In this document: positions 47,078-58,820 of the stretch, piece after piece
Layout: every line of letters begins with the position of its first letter
How positions within the stretch are numbered: the stretch's first letter is position 1
Assembly (NCBI GenBank): GCA_035610365.1
Contig: CM069436.1
Location: 38,819,117-38,883,116 of the forward strand
Direction of reading: 5' to 3'
DNA: 64,000 bases
DNA from: Aquatica leii
Taxonomy: Eukaryota; Arthropoda; Insecta; Coleoptera; Lampyridae
Made by a program: the position numbers and the translations under genes
Notes under the pieces: model-generated
The model's database searches: none
What the model was told of the DNA's origin: nothing
The model's input: only the letters and a program-made list of their open reading frames with translations

Positions 47078-49187
47078 CAGCTGTCCCTCGATAATCCGAC
47101 AGTTAAGGGACCGAGAGAGTGTCGGATTACCGAAAATGTCGGATTACCAAAAATGTCATATTATCAAAGATGTTTTATTCTTAATGCGTTTGAACACAAT
47201 GAAGTTAAAAAAAAAGGAAGAAACAGTAAAGGTACATGTAATTTATTAATACCAGGATACAAAATGACAGTACATGTAAGTTTTTAAAAGAAATACGGAA
47301 AGAAATTTAAGTAAAATCTACAATATGTATGTACATACATACATATGTATTTACACATTAAAGAAGTCTGTGATTTTCTTTTGTTTCTTCGCACGCAGGC
47401 AGTCCGTCATTGCTTGTTCTTGAATACCTTTTAACATCAAAATATTTGAAAAGTCTAATTCTCTCTCCTCACACCAACGAAGCAAAGTTTTCGTTGCCGA
47501 TAACGCTTCATCGCAGCTGAAGTTTTTCTCTGGCACTGCCTCCTCGTTCACTTCGTCATCTACTGTCATGACTTCCTGGATTATTTCTGCTTCTGATACA
47601 TCATAAGCAAGGTTGTCCTCAATAATCCATGTTCTGAATTCCTCACTTGATGGTGGCGGAAGTTTCACTTCGTTACAAATTTCAAGTGCAGCCTCCAAAA
47701 TAGATTCAGAATCGTTGGAAGAAGAGTAGCATGTTGTAAGATGTGGGTTGTTAGGCCAAATATTCTTCCAAGATTTTATCAAGGTTGTGCTTTTTAGTTG
47801 CTGCCAAGCAAATGCTGCATTCAAAATCGCATCCTTAATGTTAAAGTATTTCAAAATGGCTGCAATGTCATCATTAGGTTGACTGACAATATCCATTAAA
47901 AGGTGCTTTTTGTAATGTGCCTTGAGAGTCTTTATGACGTTTTGGTTCATTGGCTGGATCAAAGCGGTCGTGTTTTTGGGCAAGTACATTACCTCAATGT
48001 AACCATCGGCAGTTTTAACTTTTAATTCATCCTTGTCAGGGTGTCCGGGTGCGTTGTCAAGCAATAGAAGGGCTTTCACTGGTAACTTCTCCTTTTTTAG
48101 TTCTTGCTTAACTTGAGGGACAAAGCTTTTAAAGTACCAATCATGAAAAACCTCTTTTGTGACCCATGCACGGCTTTGACACATGTAGGTTACTGGTAAG
48201 GATTCGACCTTTACGTTTTTTAACGCACGTGGGTTTTTTGATTTACCAACAACTAACAGTTTTAACTTGTGAGTTCCTGAAGCATTCGCACATACCATCA
48301 GAGTGATTCTTTCTTTTTGTAATTTTCTTCCAGAAACTTTCTTTTCATCTTCGGTTACAAATGACTTTGTTGGTAGCTGACGCCAATTCAAGCCGGTTTC
48401 ATCGGCGTTATAAATTTGTTCAGGAACTAGGCCAAGTTCATTAATTTTTGCGTCCAATTTTCCAATGAATTCCTGGATTTCAGACTCATCTGCATAAATC
48501 GTATACCATGGCGTTTTTTGAAGTTTTCAAACCACCCGTGACTAGCGCGGAAGTCAGTTTTCTTTGTTATTTCTTGGTAAAAAAAACTGGACTTTTTGTT
48601 TCAAAATGTCTCCTGAAATAGGTGCATTCCGGTTTCGCTGCTGTTTGAACCAAATGAAAAGAGCGTTTTCGACCTCGGGCAACTCGCTAGTCTTAAAAGT
48701 TTTTCTGTTCCTGGGCTCATCATCAACAGACTTTATGAATTTTTCAATTTTTTTCCTATTTTTCACAATATCGTAGACAGTAGGTCGTCCAATCTCATAC
48801 TCTTTAGATATTGCACTCGGAGTTTCACCACGGTCTATTCGTTTAATAATTTCCCATTTTTCAAATAAACTTAATGTTTTATGTTTACGTTTCACACTTG
48901 TGCTTGCCATTTTTACACTGTCACTACACGCAATCACACTGTCAAAACGTAACACAAAGCAATAGTAAATATACATACTTTCCGTCCGAAACTATACAAC
49001 ACAACTGCTGAACTAACTCACTTGACTGATCTGTCCCCACAGAGCGGAGGGAGGAGGATTCATGTCACTGCAGGTTTGTTTTGCTTCCTGCCGGAGCGGT
49101 GGGAGGGAGATGCATGTTGCTGCCTGTAGCGCGTCGGACTACCGAGTACGTCGGATTAAAAAGTGTCGGATTATCGAGGGACAGCTG
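47078..49187 (-). mobile_element. complete Tigger (pogo/Tc1-mariner superfamily) element
   Basis: Inverted repeats of 24 bp without mismatch start at 47078 (CAGCTGTCCCTCGATAATCC...) and end at 49187, flanked by the TA target duplication (47076-47077, 49188-49189). A jerky/Tigger-type transposase lies inside on the minus strand. Near the right end is a GC-richer, GGAGGGAGG-containing segment (49040-49110), probably its promoter. A short CATA microsatellite lies near the left end. Confidence 0.95.
47351..48910 (-). pseudogene. Tigger/jerky-like transposase with frameshifts and a lost catalytic aspartate
   Basis: The start MASTSVKRKHKTLSLFEKWE at 48910 is followed by a CENP-B/Psq-type helix-turn-helix (AISKEYEIGRPTVYDIVKNR) and HTH_CENPB region. 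The frame breaks at about 48595 in a run of T and again near 48500, where FENFKKRHGIRF and DESEIQEFIGKLDAKINELG are in different frames. The DDE domain then runs open to 47351: YNADETGLNW (first D) and LLLDNAPGHP (second D). The third position reads TTALIQPMNQNVI, where the family has QPMDQGVI; the codon at 47945-47947 is AAC instead of GAC. The tail KKQKKITDFF is typical of jerky-like proteins. Frameshifts plus loss of the third acid make this copy inactive. Confidence 0.9.
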
Positions 49188-49429
49188 TAATTGATATTAT
49201 TTTTATGTATATTGATGTGTATCATTTCTAAAGCTAAACGTTTTTTAAATGATTATCCACATATAAAATACTGGGATTATTAAAATCGAAACTGTGTCGT
49301 CTATATGGTGTACTGCTAATGCTGTATCGCCTTTTTTGTGTTACAGTCATATGTATGATTGTTCATACAATTTTTAACCTTCTGTTTCACAAAAAATCAA
49401 GATAAACACAATTTTTATTTAATAATGTT
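49188..49429. other. short AT-rich spacer
   Basis: Nothing recognised between the Tigger element and the Tc1 remnant. Confidence 0.4.
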
Positions 49430-50015
49430 TTTCCCCCCTATTGGATTCACACTTCCTCACTATTCCTGGGATCGATTCTAGCAGGTGATAAATTTCCTCT
49501 TAAGTTATTATATCCCAATCAACTTGCAATTCATGCCGGAGAGCTACCTGTGTCTGTGGAGGATGCGCTAAGTTTCTCAGTCTTCGAACCATAATGTCTA
49601 ATAAGCAAAAGTCTATATGGTGTTTTGCTATATGGCAACGGGCATTATCCTGCTGGAATAGCGGGTCGTCTAACCGCTGAAAAAATGGAAAAATATGGAA
49701 TTCTACCATTTTGTTATCGCCCGGCGTTCATGTTACTTCGGACGACTTTAATTACTTAATCATTGATGGGCGATTGATTTGGTACTGGAAAACCGGTTTT
49801 TTATTGCCCTACGTCCGTCCCCCAACTTCTTGTCTACAAAGATTTTGACTTTCTTTAGTTTATGTTTGATAACAGCGCATGATAGTGGAGTAGTTCCGGT
49901 TAAGACGATTTGTAATTTCCCTGTACGAAAAACTACCTTCTTGTAAGTCAACAATTTGGCTACTGTCGAATTCGCTCAATTGGCGATAATTTTCACGCTG
50001 TTGCGCTCTAAGCAT
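49430..50015 (-). pseudogene. decayed Tc1-like transposase
   Basis: On the minus strand an ATG at 50015 opens MLRAQQRENYRQLSEFDSSQ, then FSYREITNRLNRNYSTIMRC, a Tc1-type helix-turn-helix. The central region is deleted. The frame at 49709-49500 gives PLFQQDNARCHIAKHHIDF, the block of the second catalytic aspartate, followed after a gap by HELQVDWDIIT, a stop, and EEIYHLLESIP, the usual C-terminal tail. The first D and the SPDLxPIE block are missing. Terminal inverted repeats could not be identified. Confidence 0.75.
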
Positions 50016-50689
50016 AATCACACTTTCAAAACACGTTAAAGAGAAGAATCACAAGAAATAACAATATTAAAATTAACCAAGACTCGCAAGAAATACACAC
50101 GATAATAAAGTTGTAGAAGCAAAAAAAACGTCCGATATGTGATTACCACTTGATCCATTTGTATAAAGTTCTAATCATTTACTACCTCTGAGTATCTAGA
50201 TCTTCCCACCTCTCACGCCTCTTACTGATGTTGCAATTTTAATGTAACAGTATATTATATAAAAGACATTTTTGTTGATTAAGTATTGTCAAATTGTGTG
50301 AACGTTGATAATAGTTATTCAACGAACAAAGTTAATATTGTCGAGATTATTTGTCGCCGATTAACAAACGAGTTAGTTTCATAGTTTTTCAGTTGGTCGT
50401 AAGTTATTAAAACGTGTTCAGTTATCAGAAAACTAAAGTATACGTAATCCGTTCTTATATCTAGTAGTCGTGCAATATTGTTAAATCAGCGCCAGAAGTT
50501 GTTAACGATTTCATTGTTTGCTATACGAAATTGTTCATTCACAGAAATTCATTCATTGGTTTATTACTAGCGGTCTTAACGATCTATTTCTCATCGACGG
50601 AAAACACGTTTTATCATTTGTTAAATATGATTAATAGTGTTACAATAAGCTTTTCTAAAATTTGCATTTTCCTGATTCGTGCGCCATTA
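50016..50689. other. AT-rich intergenic DNA, no gene seen
   Basis: No supported feature; part of it may belong to the element whose end lies at 50745. Confidence 0.4.
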
Positions 50690-50745
50690 AAATTCGTGCG
50701 CTCGGAACAGTTCGCTCCAACTACTCCATGGTAGCTACGCCCCTG
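50690..50745 (-). mobile_element. orphan hAT-like terminus
   Basis: Read on the minus strand this begins CAGGGGCGTAGCTACCATGG, a hAT-like end, with ATTACTGT outside as a possible 8-bp target duplication. No matching opposite end was found in the window. Confidence 0.4.
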
Positions 50746-52164
50746 ATTACTGTACAGCATGTTGTAAATAGTGTTAGTGTTATAAATGGTTATTTTGATG
50801 TTATTTGCTTTTAGTATCGGAATAATTCTTTGTGTTAGATTTGGGACGTTTATAATTTTGGTATAAGTGATGTTAGTATAGTTCATTTCAAGACTAAAGA
50901 ACCGGTGCGCAGAAACTAATTTTGTTTCCAATGTCAGTACACTAGCTAACCAAATAACGTTTGCACTTTTCATGCTGCGTTTAAAGTGTCCACGTTTATT
51001 CCACAAGTTGTTACAAACTCTTTTTCATCTTTGTGTTTTATATTTTTTTATATTATATTCATCGTCTTCTATGCATTCATTTTTTAGTTAAATTAAAGAT
51101 AAACCATTACAGTTAATGTACATTGTTTACAGTAGATGTTTTTAGTTAGAATTTATTTCGCATGATCGTCAAATTCCGAATTTATCCGACGCGCACCTTA
51201 CGGTTCTTTAGTCGTGAAATGATCTCTAATAAGGTTAGCGTTAAGAGTAATTTTAAGCTTAGTAATGGATAGATTAACTAGTGGCGGTTTATCATTAGTT
51301 GTATTAGTATATAGCAATATTTTATTTATTATATTATTAGGATAGTTGTTATTCCTCAGTATGTTTTATAAAATGTTAAAAATTGTTTCATGGAATCGAT
51401 ATAACCTACAATCTTATTTTTCATAGCCTTAATTATATTGGTGGTGTGGATGTTTAGATAATTAATTAATTGTGCTATTTGAGGCTATAGGCTTAGTATA
51501 TCGTTCAGTAGCTATTGCAACTGTTAAAAACGTTTCAGGTGTTATTAATTTCTATTTCTGGAACAACACATCATAATAGAAATGTTTATCAAACGTTTTA
51601 ACTTTGATGGTTTTTCTATATAATATGAGCCAGAAGTTACGAGCTTTAGCTAAATTGTTGCTTGCTCAAATTTTATAGTGTTCTGCGACCCAGGATCTGG
51701 TGTTGTTTTCTTTTCGTCGTGTCCTTTTTGTGTTTTGTTATTCGAGTAGAAATGTTACGTCCTGTTTGTCTTACATATGCCAACCCGCAGTGCAAGAAAT
51801 GTGGTAAACCATTTGCCTTTCGAGTGGCGCGGTTATCTTATTCGATTTTGGAGAGCTGGTAGATAACTTATTTGTCGTATTAAAAAGCACTATGATATTT
51901 TTAGCTCTGTTTAGTCCGTGTAGCACTTTTTCTATGAAATAAAAGTAATTGCAACGGGGTTTTCCTATATTTGTTTTTTCTCAAGACATTGGTTAGACTG
52001 GCAATCTTAGTTTTAAGGCAATTGCGCATTGAAGTAGTATCTGTCGGTGTGTATTGGTTTTCTGGGTACTTGCTGTTCAATGTTGTTGTATCTCTAATAC
52101 TAGTGCGCCCAAGAACAAAATGTTTCTGTTTCTTTAGAACTTACATCTTTTTCTAATGAAGCAA
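50746..52164. other. AT-rich intergenic DNA, no gene seen
   Basis: Short frames only, including 51662-51862 with PQCKKCGKPFAF, which is too short to assign. Confidence 0.4.
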
Positions 52165-52365
52165 GATTAAGGAAGAAAAATGTTATCATCTGGAAAATAT
52201 TTTAATACCTCAGAAATTCACTGTATCTGAACTCAATAATTTAGTACGAGATTTGGGCTTTCTGAATTATGGAGTTGAGCATTTTACAAAAAGGTTTTCT
52301 TTGAAACACAACACGGGGATCAAAAAATATTGTATTGATATAATGAAACAATGCAACACATGAAT
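52165..52365 (+). pseudogene. possible fragment of an arthropod repeat-encoded protein
   Basis: The + strand reads ILIPQKFTVSELNNLVRDLG, then YGVEHFTKRFSLKHNTGIK, before a stop. The LNxLVRDLxLSKxxAExLxSRLK pattern is found in a group of uncharacterised, apparently transposon-derived arthropod proteins. The match is partial and the family name unknown to me. Confidence 0.3.
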
Positions 52366-52849
52366 CCTGTTGAAAGAGGAGCTTTTAAGTGTAATGAATA
52401 ACTTTTTGAAAAACCATAAATCACAAGATTATGCAAAATTGGTAAAAATATGCTGGAAAAACATAAAACATAAAAGAAATAGAACAAAGGTACTAAGAAA
52501 GGTAAAATACAAACATGAGTTTGTGCATAAAAAGAAAACCATTCAACGTTGCGCATTAAACAGTCTTTTCAAACAGAAAGATAAATGTCTTATTAGTTAA
52601 ACGTTTAAATTTCGATTAACACTATTAAGTAGCTATGTTTTTTTGTAATAACATTGTAATCTTATGAATTTTCTTTAAGTAGAATAAAGTTTACACGTTA
52701 GTAAAAATTAAAATCATATACAGGATCTGAAATACGACTGCAAACTCAAGAAGTAGTTTCCTTATGGTGTTAAATAACAAATTTTCCTTTAAAGATTTAG
52801 TCTAAAGTGACCCAGTTGTGAGATATTTGAGATATATGCTGTCCGGTTT

Positions 52850-52960
52850 CTTTAATTTTCCATCATCTACAAAATAAATTGTTAATAAAATAATTAAGAC
52901 AGATACTAATGTTTATTTCTTAGCATTACTGACCTAGCTTCACAAAATGTACTTTGTGTA
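52850..52960 (+). repeat. dispersed repeat, copy 2 (partner at 2505-2615)
   Basis: Aligns with 2505-2615 in direct orientation; shared blocks include AAAATAAATTGTTAATAAAA, TTTATTTCTTAGC and CACAAAATGTACTT. Confidence 0.5.
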
Positions 52961-53749
52961 CAGATTCTAGTGTACTTGAAAAGAATGTGCAAAATAGCAA
53001 TTTAACCACGTGTTATCCGTTAACATTATGTTGTAATTACTTTTATCTTTATTATCAGCAGATTGTTGAGGAAAAATTTGCTCTTCTTAGAACAGATTAT
53101 TTTTATTTGTGGTGTCAACAACTTTAAGAGACTTAATTAATGTAACAGGTCCGTAATTTACGATATATTTTGCTAAAAATTTGGTTTTTTTTAAAAATAA
53201 ATTTCTAGTAGTAATAGGTTGTTATGATAATAGAGTAACGTCCAAATAATCATCTGATGTAAAAAATACATAATTATTTTAATCCTGATGTCATATGATT
53301 CCAGCAATATTCTTCGATTCTCCTTAGTTTTCTATTTTCTGTGGATACATACTTTTTAGTTATAAAAATTATTATGCAAAGAAAAGTACATACGTAAATC
53401 TGAGATCTTTAACTAAATTTTGAGTAGTTGACTCATTCCCAAAATCAAAATTCATTTTCTGCATGCATTTTATAATGCCTATAAACAATAAAGATTAAAT
53501 TTAGAAAAATAACCAAGCAGTTTTGTAAGTACGATACTGTTTGTGTTTAACAAATTGAAAACACTTCGCCAAGAGTTATTTTTGGGTTGGTGTGAATAAC
53601 AAAGATCTTCGAATGGTTGAAAACAATTACTTAACGTAAAAACTAAAATACAATCAATATAATCATCAATCTTTAGCTCTGGTTTTTACACACCACTTTG
53701 TTAACGCAACTCTATCCGGCCATCTGAGACGCTTTTAATTGTAAATTTA
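52961..53749. other. AT-rich intergenic DNA, no gene seen
   Basis: No gene recognised. TATCCGGCCATCTGAGACG at about 53713 repeats, with one change, the TATCCGGCCATCTAAGACG that sits just before the second Crypton-like frame at 38268. Confidence 0.4.
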
Positions 53750-54204
53750 GGGACCAGGTAACTCAGTTTGGTCATAATATTTTTCTGAAACTTTCACTAG
53801 ATTTCCTAGATTTAATAAAAGTTTCTTTAAAACTAAAACCAAATTACACTACTCCTTTGACTAAAATATAAGTTTATCTTTTATAAAAGTTGTTTGCTTC
53901 TCCTGAATATGAAAACCATAGATAAGCGTCTTAATAGCATGTTTTTTCTCTCTTACAAGCTCGTATTTCTTTTTCTTAGGTCGCTTCTTTATTAGAGTCA
54001 ATAAAAAATTGATGCTTCAGCAATATTAAATTTCTTTACAATTGTTTTGTTCATCTTTTCATACATGCCAGTTGTTGTAATGATTCGCTGTTTGTAGTTG
54101 GTGATTAGAATGTAGAATTCTTTATTATTTTGAACACACTTGGCTTCTTTCTTTATAAAAGTCGCAACATTGGTGATAATCTCACGCGTTTGGCTACCTT
54201 CCAC
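53750..54204 (-). pseudogene. decayed transposase-like protein, N-terminal part
   Basis: The minus strand reads SQTREIITNVATFIKKEAKC, then ITNYKQRIITTTGMYEKMNK (54195-54040), resembling the SQxRExIxxVxxFMKxEA...RTxxATGxSxxTVxRI N-terminus of a group of arthropod transposase-like proteins. Further fragments in shifted frames follow: KKRPKKKKYELVREKKHAIK (about 53985-53925) and FSFKETFIKSRKSSESFRKI (about 53830-53775), in the expected order. Multiple frameshifts; no ends found. Confidence 0.4.
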
Positions 54205-54294
54205 CCATGTTGTTAGTAATAACTCTGTAATTGATTAGTATGTTATATTAAGTAATTTAATTAATAATCTAAATGCTAATGCAGCAGTAATATA

Positions 54295-55516
54295 CAGTGT
54301 GGTGATAAAGTAAGGAACAAAATTTGTAATTGCGTTATTTGACGTTTTCAAGCAAAACGCGCGGACAGGTCAATTTAACTTAGATAACTATTTTTCTGAA
54401 AAATTAAGACATTTACATTAAGAAATAAAAATGTACCTAATGGAAGAAAATCATAATTAAACCTTAAAAACAAATGAAATTTTGCGCAAATCTTCAAATT
54501 GTGCTTTGTTAACCATTTGGCACTGACCGATGCGAGTGTAAACACTTCACACTAAAAGACTTCAGGAGTAATGTGCGTTTTTGTATCATTTTTGACGGAT
54601 GAAACAAAAACTGCTCGTAAATTTGACATCACTTGATTTAGTGGGAGTAAAAAAAGCATTTAGCGAATTTTCTTTTCCGTTAACAGAAAATAGCACGTTT
54701 AACTGAACGGGAAAAAATAAAATTTTTAATAATGGTTGGATATGGTGATAAGGTAAGAACACATGAGGAAACATGCGAATTATTCAACCAAGAACATCCT
54801 AATAGACCACCTATTAAAAAATCCACAGTAAGTAAATCGGTTGCCAAATTTACTGAAACGAGATCCGTCCAAGATTTGCATCGGCAAGGGAGACCTCGAG
54901 TAAACGAAAAATCCTCATTAGATGTGTTACTTGAAGTTGAAGAAAATCCTCACTATTCTACAAGGCAGCTAACCCTAAATAACGACGTTAACCACTCTTT
55001 TGTTGTGAAGTTGAGAAGAAATCATCTTTACAAAGTTCAATTGATTCATTAATTAAACGAGAATGATCCAGATCACCGCTGGCAGTTTTGCGAAGAACTA
55101 ATTTTACGCTGCGATGGAGATCCCAATTTTTTGGTCAGTGCTTTGGCAATTTCAACATTTGCGCTAAATTTTGTTTGTTTATGAAGTTTAATTATGATTT
55201 TCTGTCATTAAAGTTACATTTTTATTTCTTACGGTAAATGTGTTATTTTCTCAAAAAAAATTGTTATCTAAGGTACCAACTATTTAAACCATAATTTAAG
55301 TTATTGAACCATCTAATAAAAAGCAGCAAAAAAATTAGGGTTGTCATAAAAAAAACAATGATGACGTCATTGTGCAAAATTACATGATGTCATAAGTAAA
55401 ATTTTTATGTCATAAGGTGGCTAATTAAAAAGTAAAATTAATCTGTCCGAGCGTTTTGCTTGAAAACATTAAATAACGTAATTATAAATTTAGTTTCTTA
55501 CTTTATCACCACACTG
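54295..55516 (+). mobile_element. mariner-like element with long inverted repeats, internally deleted
   Basis: The ends begin CAGTGTGGTGATAAAGTAAG on both sides and stay complementary for about 85 bp with roughly nine mismatches. They are flanked by TA (54293-54294 and 55517-55518; TATA on both sides). The interior encodes only the N-terminal domain of a transposase on the + strand. The element is related to, but distinct from, the palindromic one at 44420-46075. Confidence 0.9.
54669..55200 (+). pseudogene. mariner-type transposase reduced to its helix-turn-helix domain (DUF4817-like)
   Basis: The frame is open upstream of the ATG at 54732 (ARLTEREKIKFLI) and reads MVGYGDKVRTHEETCELFNQ, then EHPNRPPIKKSTVSKSVAKF, SVQDLHRQGRPRVNEKSS and HSFVVKLRRNHLYKVQLIH up to a TAA at 55050. 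In-frame sequence continues LNENDPDHRWQFCEELILRC, then GDPNFL, where the family goes on to the DDE domain. Here the match stops abruptly and unrelated sequence follows. The copy therefore has a nonsense codon plus loss of the whole catalytic domain. The DNA-binding half remains open for about 106 codons from the ATG. Confidence 0.8.
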
Positions 55517-56559
55517 TATATGTGTTTAAGTCTTATTTTACATATTGATGTAAGTATACTTTCTATTACGTTATAAATCATAGATAAATATAAGAAAGTT
55601 AAAATGTAAATTTGTTTATAGTTTTTAATCATATGTACTTACCAAAGCAAATGCTTTATTTGCAGAATTGGCTTCAAAAAAGACACTTCACCACTAAGCA
55701 GATTTAAAAAACTTAAGCAAATAACACAAGTTCTGCAACGAAAGCAATGACAGCCGTGAAGCGATCAGTACACTCCTTATTTTGTACAAATGGATTCGTC
55801 GTGTGAATTTCGGGTAGTGCACATAACACGTGACAGGTTCTTTCCAAATTACGCAAATTCTAAGTTTGTCTGCTCCTTGAGGCCATATTATGAAAGTGAC
55901 AGTTACGTATTTTAGCTGACACTTTGGTTTAAGAAGTGTGGTTTCCTATTTTGTTTTTTCAAAGGCCTCCATAATTGGATTGACCACGAGCAGAGAAAGT
56001 ATTGATGATATTCAAAAGAAAATGGATTTTAAAGAAAGATCAATTAGCTTCTTATCTAAATTTGGTTTCTGTTTATCATCAGTACCAAATTACAAAGCAA
56101 AACGTCTTACTTTTGATTGGTTTTTTATTCTCTTATTTTATTTTTACGTTTATGGGTATCTTATTTTTTACTTTTTATTTGTTTGTTTCTTTTTGTCATG
56201 TTAATATCGAACCATAAATCCCTTATTGAGAAAATTGTACTGACTTTAAAATTGTTTTGTTTTTTTAATTTGGGTTTTTGTTATCAAAAAATACTACTTT
56301 ATTTTATTTATGTTTGTGAACTGTGTTAACATTTTGATTTGATACAAATGACTCTACACGAGAGAGAAATGAAACTTATTATAACTAAATTTGTTTTGTT
56401 AATAGAATGTTGCTTCCTTTGCAATAAATTTTGTATTTTCTATAATTTTTTTTCGGTATTCAAGTTTTATTTAAATCTAAAATGTTGTTAATATATCTAT
56501 ACACTAACCGTTTTTTATTAGTTACTCTGCTATAGGTTTCTTACACTGTAAGTCGAAAA
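55517..56559. other. AT-rich intergenic DNA, no gene seen
   Basis: Three overlapping frames at 55938-56329 are low-complexity (F, Y, L, I rich) translations of T-rich DNA and are not supported as genes. Confidence 0.4.
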
Positions 56560-57180
56560 ACGGAGCTATTATCTTCTCGGGCAGAAGAAAAATCGGTGCT
56601 CTCGAGGTTAAGCTGCGAGACTATGTTATCGCATCCCGTAAAACCCTGAGGTTCACATAGACAAATTCATAAACTGTGGTCATCACGTGGAAATGGCCGC
56701 AGCCAAAGTCACAAAAGCGGATGATACCCAATACGAAAGGTACACTATACGCGATCTAGGTGTAGCCAGAAGCGATGAGAATGCGCAAGTGAAATTTGAC
56801 ACTAAAGAAACAGATGATTATGTATGACGATAGCCGTTTCACCAAGCCAGGTGCAAAACTATAGCTGAATGGCAGAGCAGCTAGAAAAGCTGGTGGACCC
56901 ATAAGCTCATCAAAAATGTAAGGTGGGTCAAAACAGAACATGGTGACCTAAATTACAACAATATCCAGCCGTGGAGGGCCTAAAACACACAATCTTTGCC
57001 TGTCTAAGATGAACCAGCCTTAGAAGAGAACTAGCAAGACTGTGTTTCCAGATACTTATACAGTATGCATTAACAAGCAGAAATAGATAGATAGTATCAA
57101 TCGATAGAGATAATATTCAGACAAAAAGAAGAAGACTTCCTAAAGCTGGAGAAGTAGGACAAAAAAGCTGATACCACTAG
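56560..57180 (+). pseudogene. non-LTR retrotransposon reverse transcriptase, C-terminal remnant
   Basis: The + strand reads RRKIGALEVKLRDYVIASRK and TLRF, then in another frame HIDKFINCGHHVEMAAAKVT. These correspond to the (T)GRRK...LEVxxxxxVIxxxKTxRYLGVxID...HVxxxAxKAxxA region after the YADD motif in R1/LOA/jockey-type LINEs. Downstream, GGSKQNMVT/KTEHGDLNY fits the later W...HGExNYYLTQ block. Several stops and frameshifts interrupt it, and a short GATA run follows near the 3' end. The clade is not certain. Confidence 0.55.
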
Positions 57181-58616
57181 GTTGGTGTGTGTTTTTGTTT
57201 TATATTTTTATTTAATTATTAAACTGCTATTTATAGTAGTAGTAGAGAGAAACTGTACACTACACAGTGATCCAATCTCAAGGTAGAACCAGGAAGCTTC
57301 AAGCATGACCTCCGCAACTAAAAAGAAGAGTAGTGTTCCAGTGTTTCCAGATTTGTAGGATTGTGACAAAATAACTCGTATTGTAGTAAGTTACGTTTTC
57401 CTACTTAGTAAAAATGTACTAAGCAGAATAGATTAGCGATAAACATATTAAAATACAGTAAATTTAATCAAATATTTTAACGCAACTTGAATACACCTAA
57501 TCAAGTTTATCGTTAGAAAGAGCCATTTACTAATATTTTACAGTCTGAAACTATTTAACGTCGCCGACTACTCATCGCCGACTCGTCGTAGAGCCAACTC
57601 GTCGTCAAAAAAATTAAAACACATTTACACATAACCTTAAATTTGCACTATTTGTGTAACATTCTGTTAAGAGATCTTCTTGGTTATCTACCATAAAAAC
57701 AATGTTAGTAATACCAGTTTATAAAGCATAATAATTTAATTTTGTTTTAGTTGTACATATGCTATTTGATATTTTCCATAAACTTATAATAGAAAACAAA
57801 ACGAAAGCTTTATCTCTAAAACGAATCAATTGCATTGTTTCAATTTTCGTACATAAGTAAATGTAAATACAACTACTAAAACGATTAAATTAAATTAAAG
57901 TCATTAATAATTGCATTTACTTTAGTTAATTAGTCGTTAGTTGTCAAAAATAAGAAATAATTTAGCATACGCTTAAGCACTAAACAAAAATTTAAACAAT
58001 AATTTTGTGTAAACATTTGCAAAACTATAGAAGAAGATAATTTTGGTTGCTTAAATTTTTAAAGGTTACGATACAAATGCCCATTGCAAATCAAAAAGCG
58101 GCAAATAAGTAAATTTTCCTGAACGTGAGCACACAATGAGTATTACCAGCGATAATAATAAAACTTTAGTACCACATCATCCTAAAGCATTTAGTGTACA
58201 AACCGACCGTTACAAAAAACTAAATGTATAAGAAATAGCCAAAATCTTTCGTATAATTTTTTTGTATGTTTTGATTTATTTTACAAATAAATTTTGTTTG
58301 AAATAATTTTCTAAACTATATTTGAATACATAAAAGTTACATTCAAAATATTCGTTTTCACTGCAGAAGAAAATTTGGTTAATGTTTTTAATATCTTAAA
58401 CAATATTTACAGATAAAATTTGTATAGTGAAAAAACCTCATAATTGCGTTGATTATTAATATACGGTTTGTAATCAAAAATTACTTTTCTTTAAATTTCA
58501 GTATTATTCACTAAGATTATTGATGCTAGGCAACAAATTAAAGTTTCAATAAAGGTATTTGTAATCTGTTTTCTCAGGTATTTACTTTGAACGTTATTTT
58601 TAATAAGTTTTGTTTA
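57181..58616. other. AT-rich intergenic DNA, no gene seen
   Basis: A short stretch with CGTCGTAGAGCCAACTCGTC repeats at about 57560-57610 is the only compositional change. Confidence 0.4.
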
Positions 58617-58800
58617 GTACAGGTTCGGTTAGAAAGCTTTGATTAAAGCTTACGCATGTAAGTATTCGTACCAAATAACAGTTACACAGCAGTTTCTTAT
58701 TACTGGACTTAAAATCAATATTGTCAATAGTCAATAAAGAATTAAATATTGACGATAATTTGGGTGTGCAGCAAAACTATACAACGTAGACAACTGTATC
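58617..58800 (-). repeat. fragment of a Tigger-like MITE, inverted partner of 61309-61473
   Basis: From TCGGTTAGAAAGCTTTGATT to GCAAAACTATA (58625-58781) the sequence is essentially identical to the reverse complement of the interior of the MITE at 61099-61767. Weaker similarity continues to about 58820. No TA-flanked ends of its own are clear. Confidence 0.85.
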
Positions 58801-58820
58801 AGTTTGCATTTATTACGAGT

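Noticed and set aside
52370..52600. Lysine-rich 76-codon frame
   Set aside because: No family match; overlaps a minus-strand frame of similar length and is probably chance.
55938..56329. Membrane-protein-like frames
   Set aside because: F/L/Y/I-rich reading of T-rich DNA in three overlapping frames; no conserved motif.
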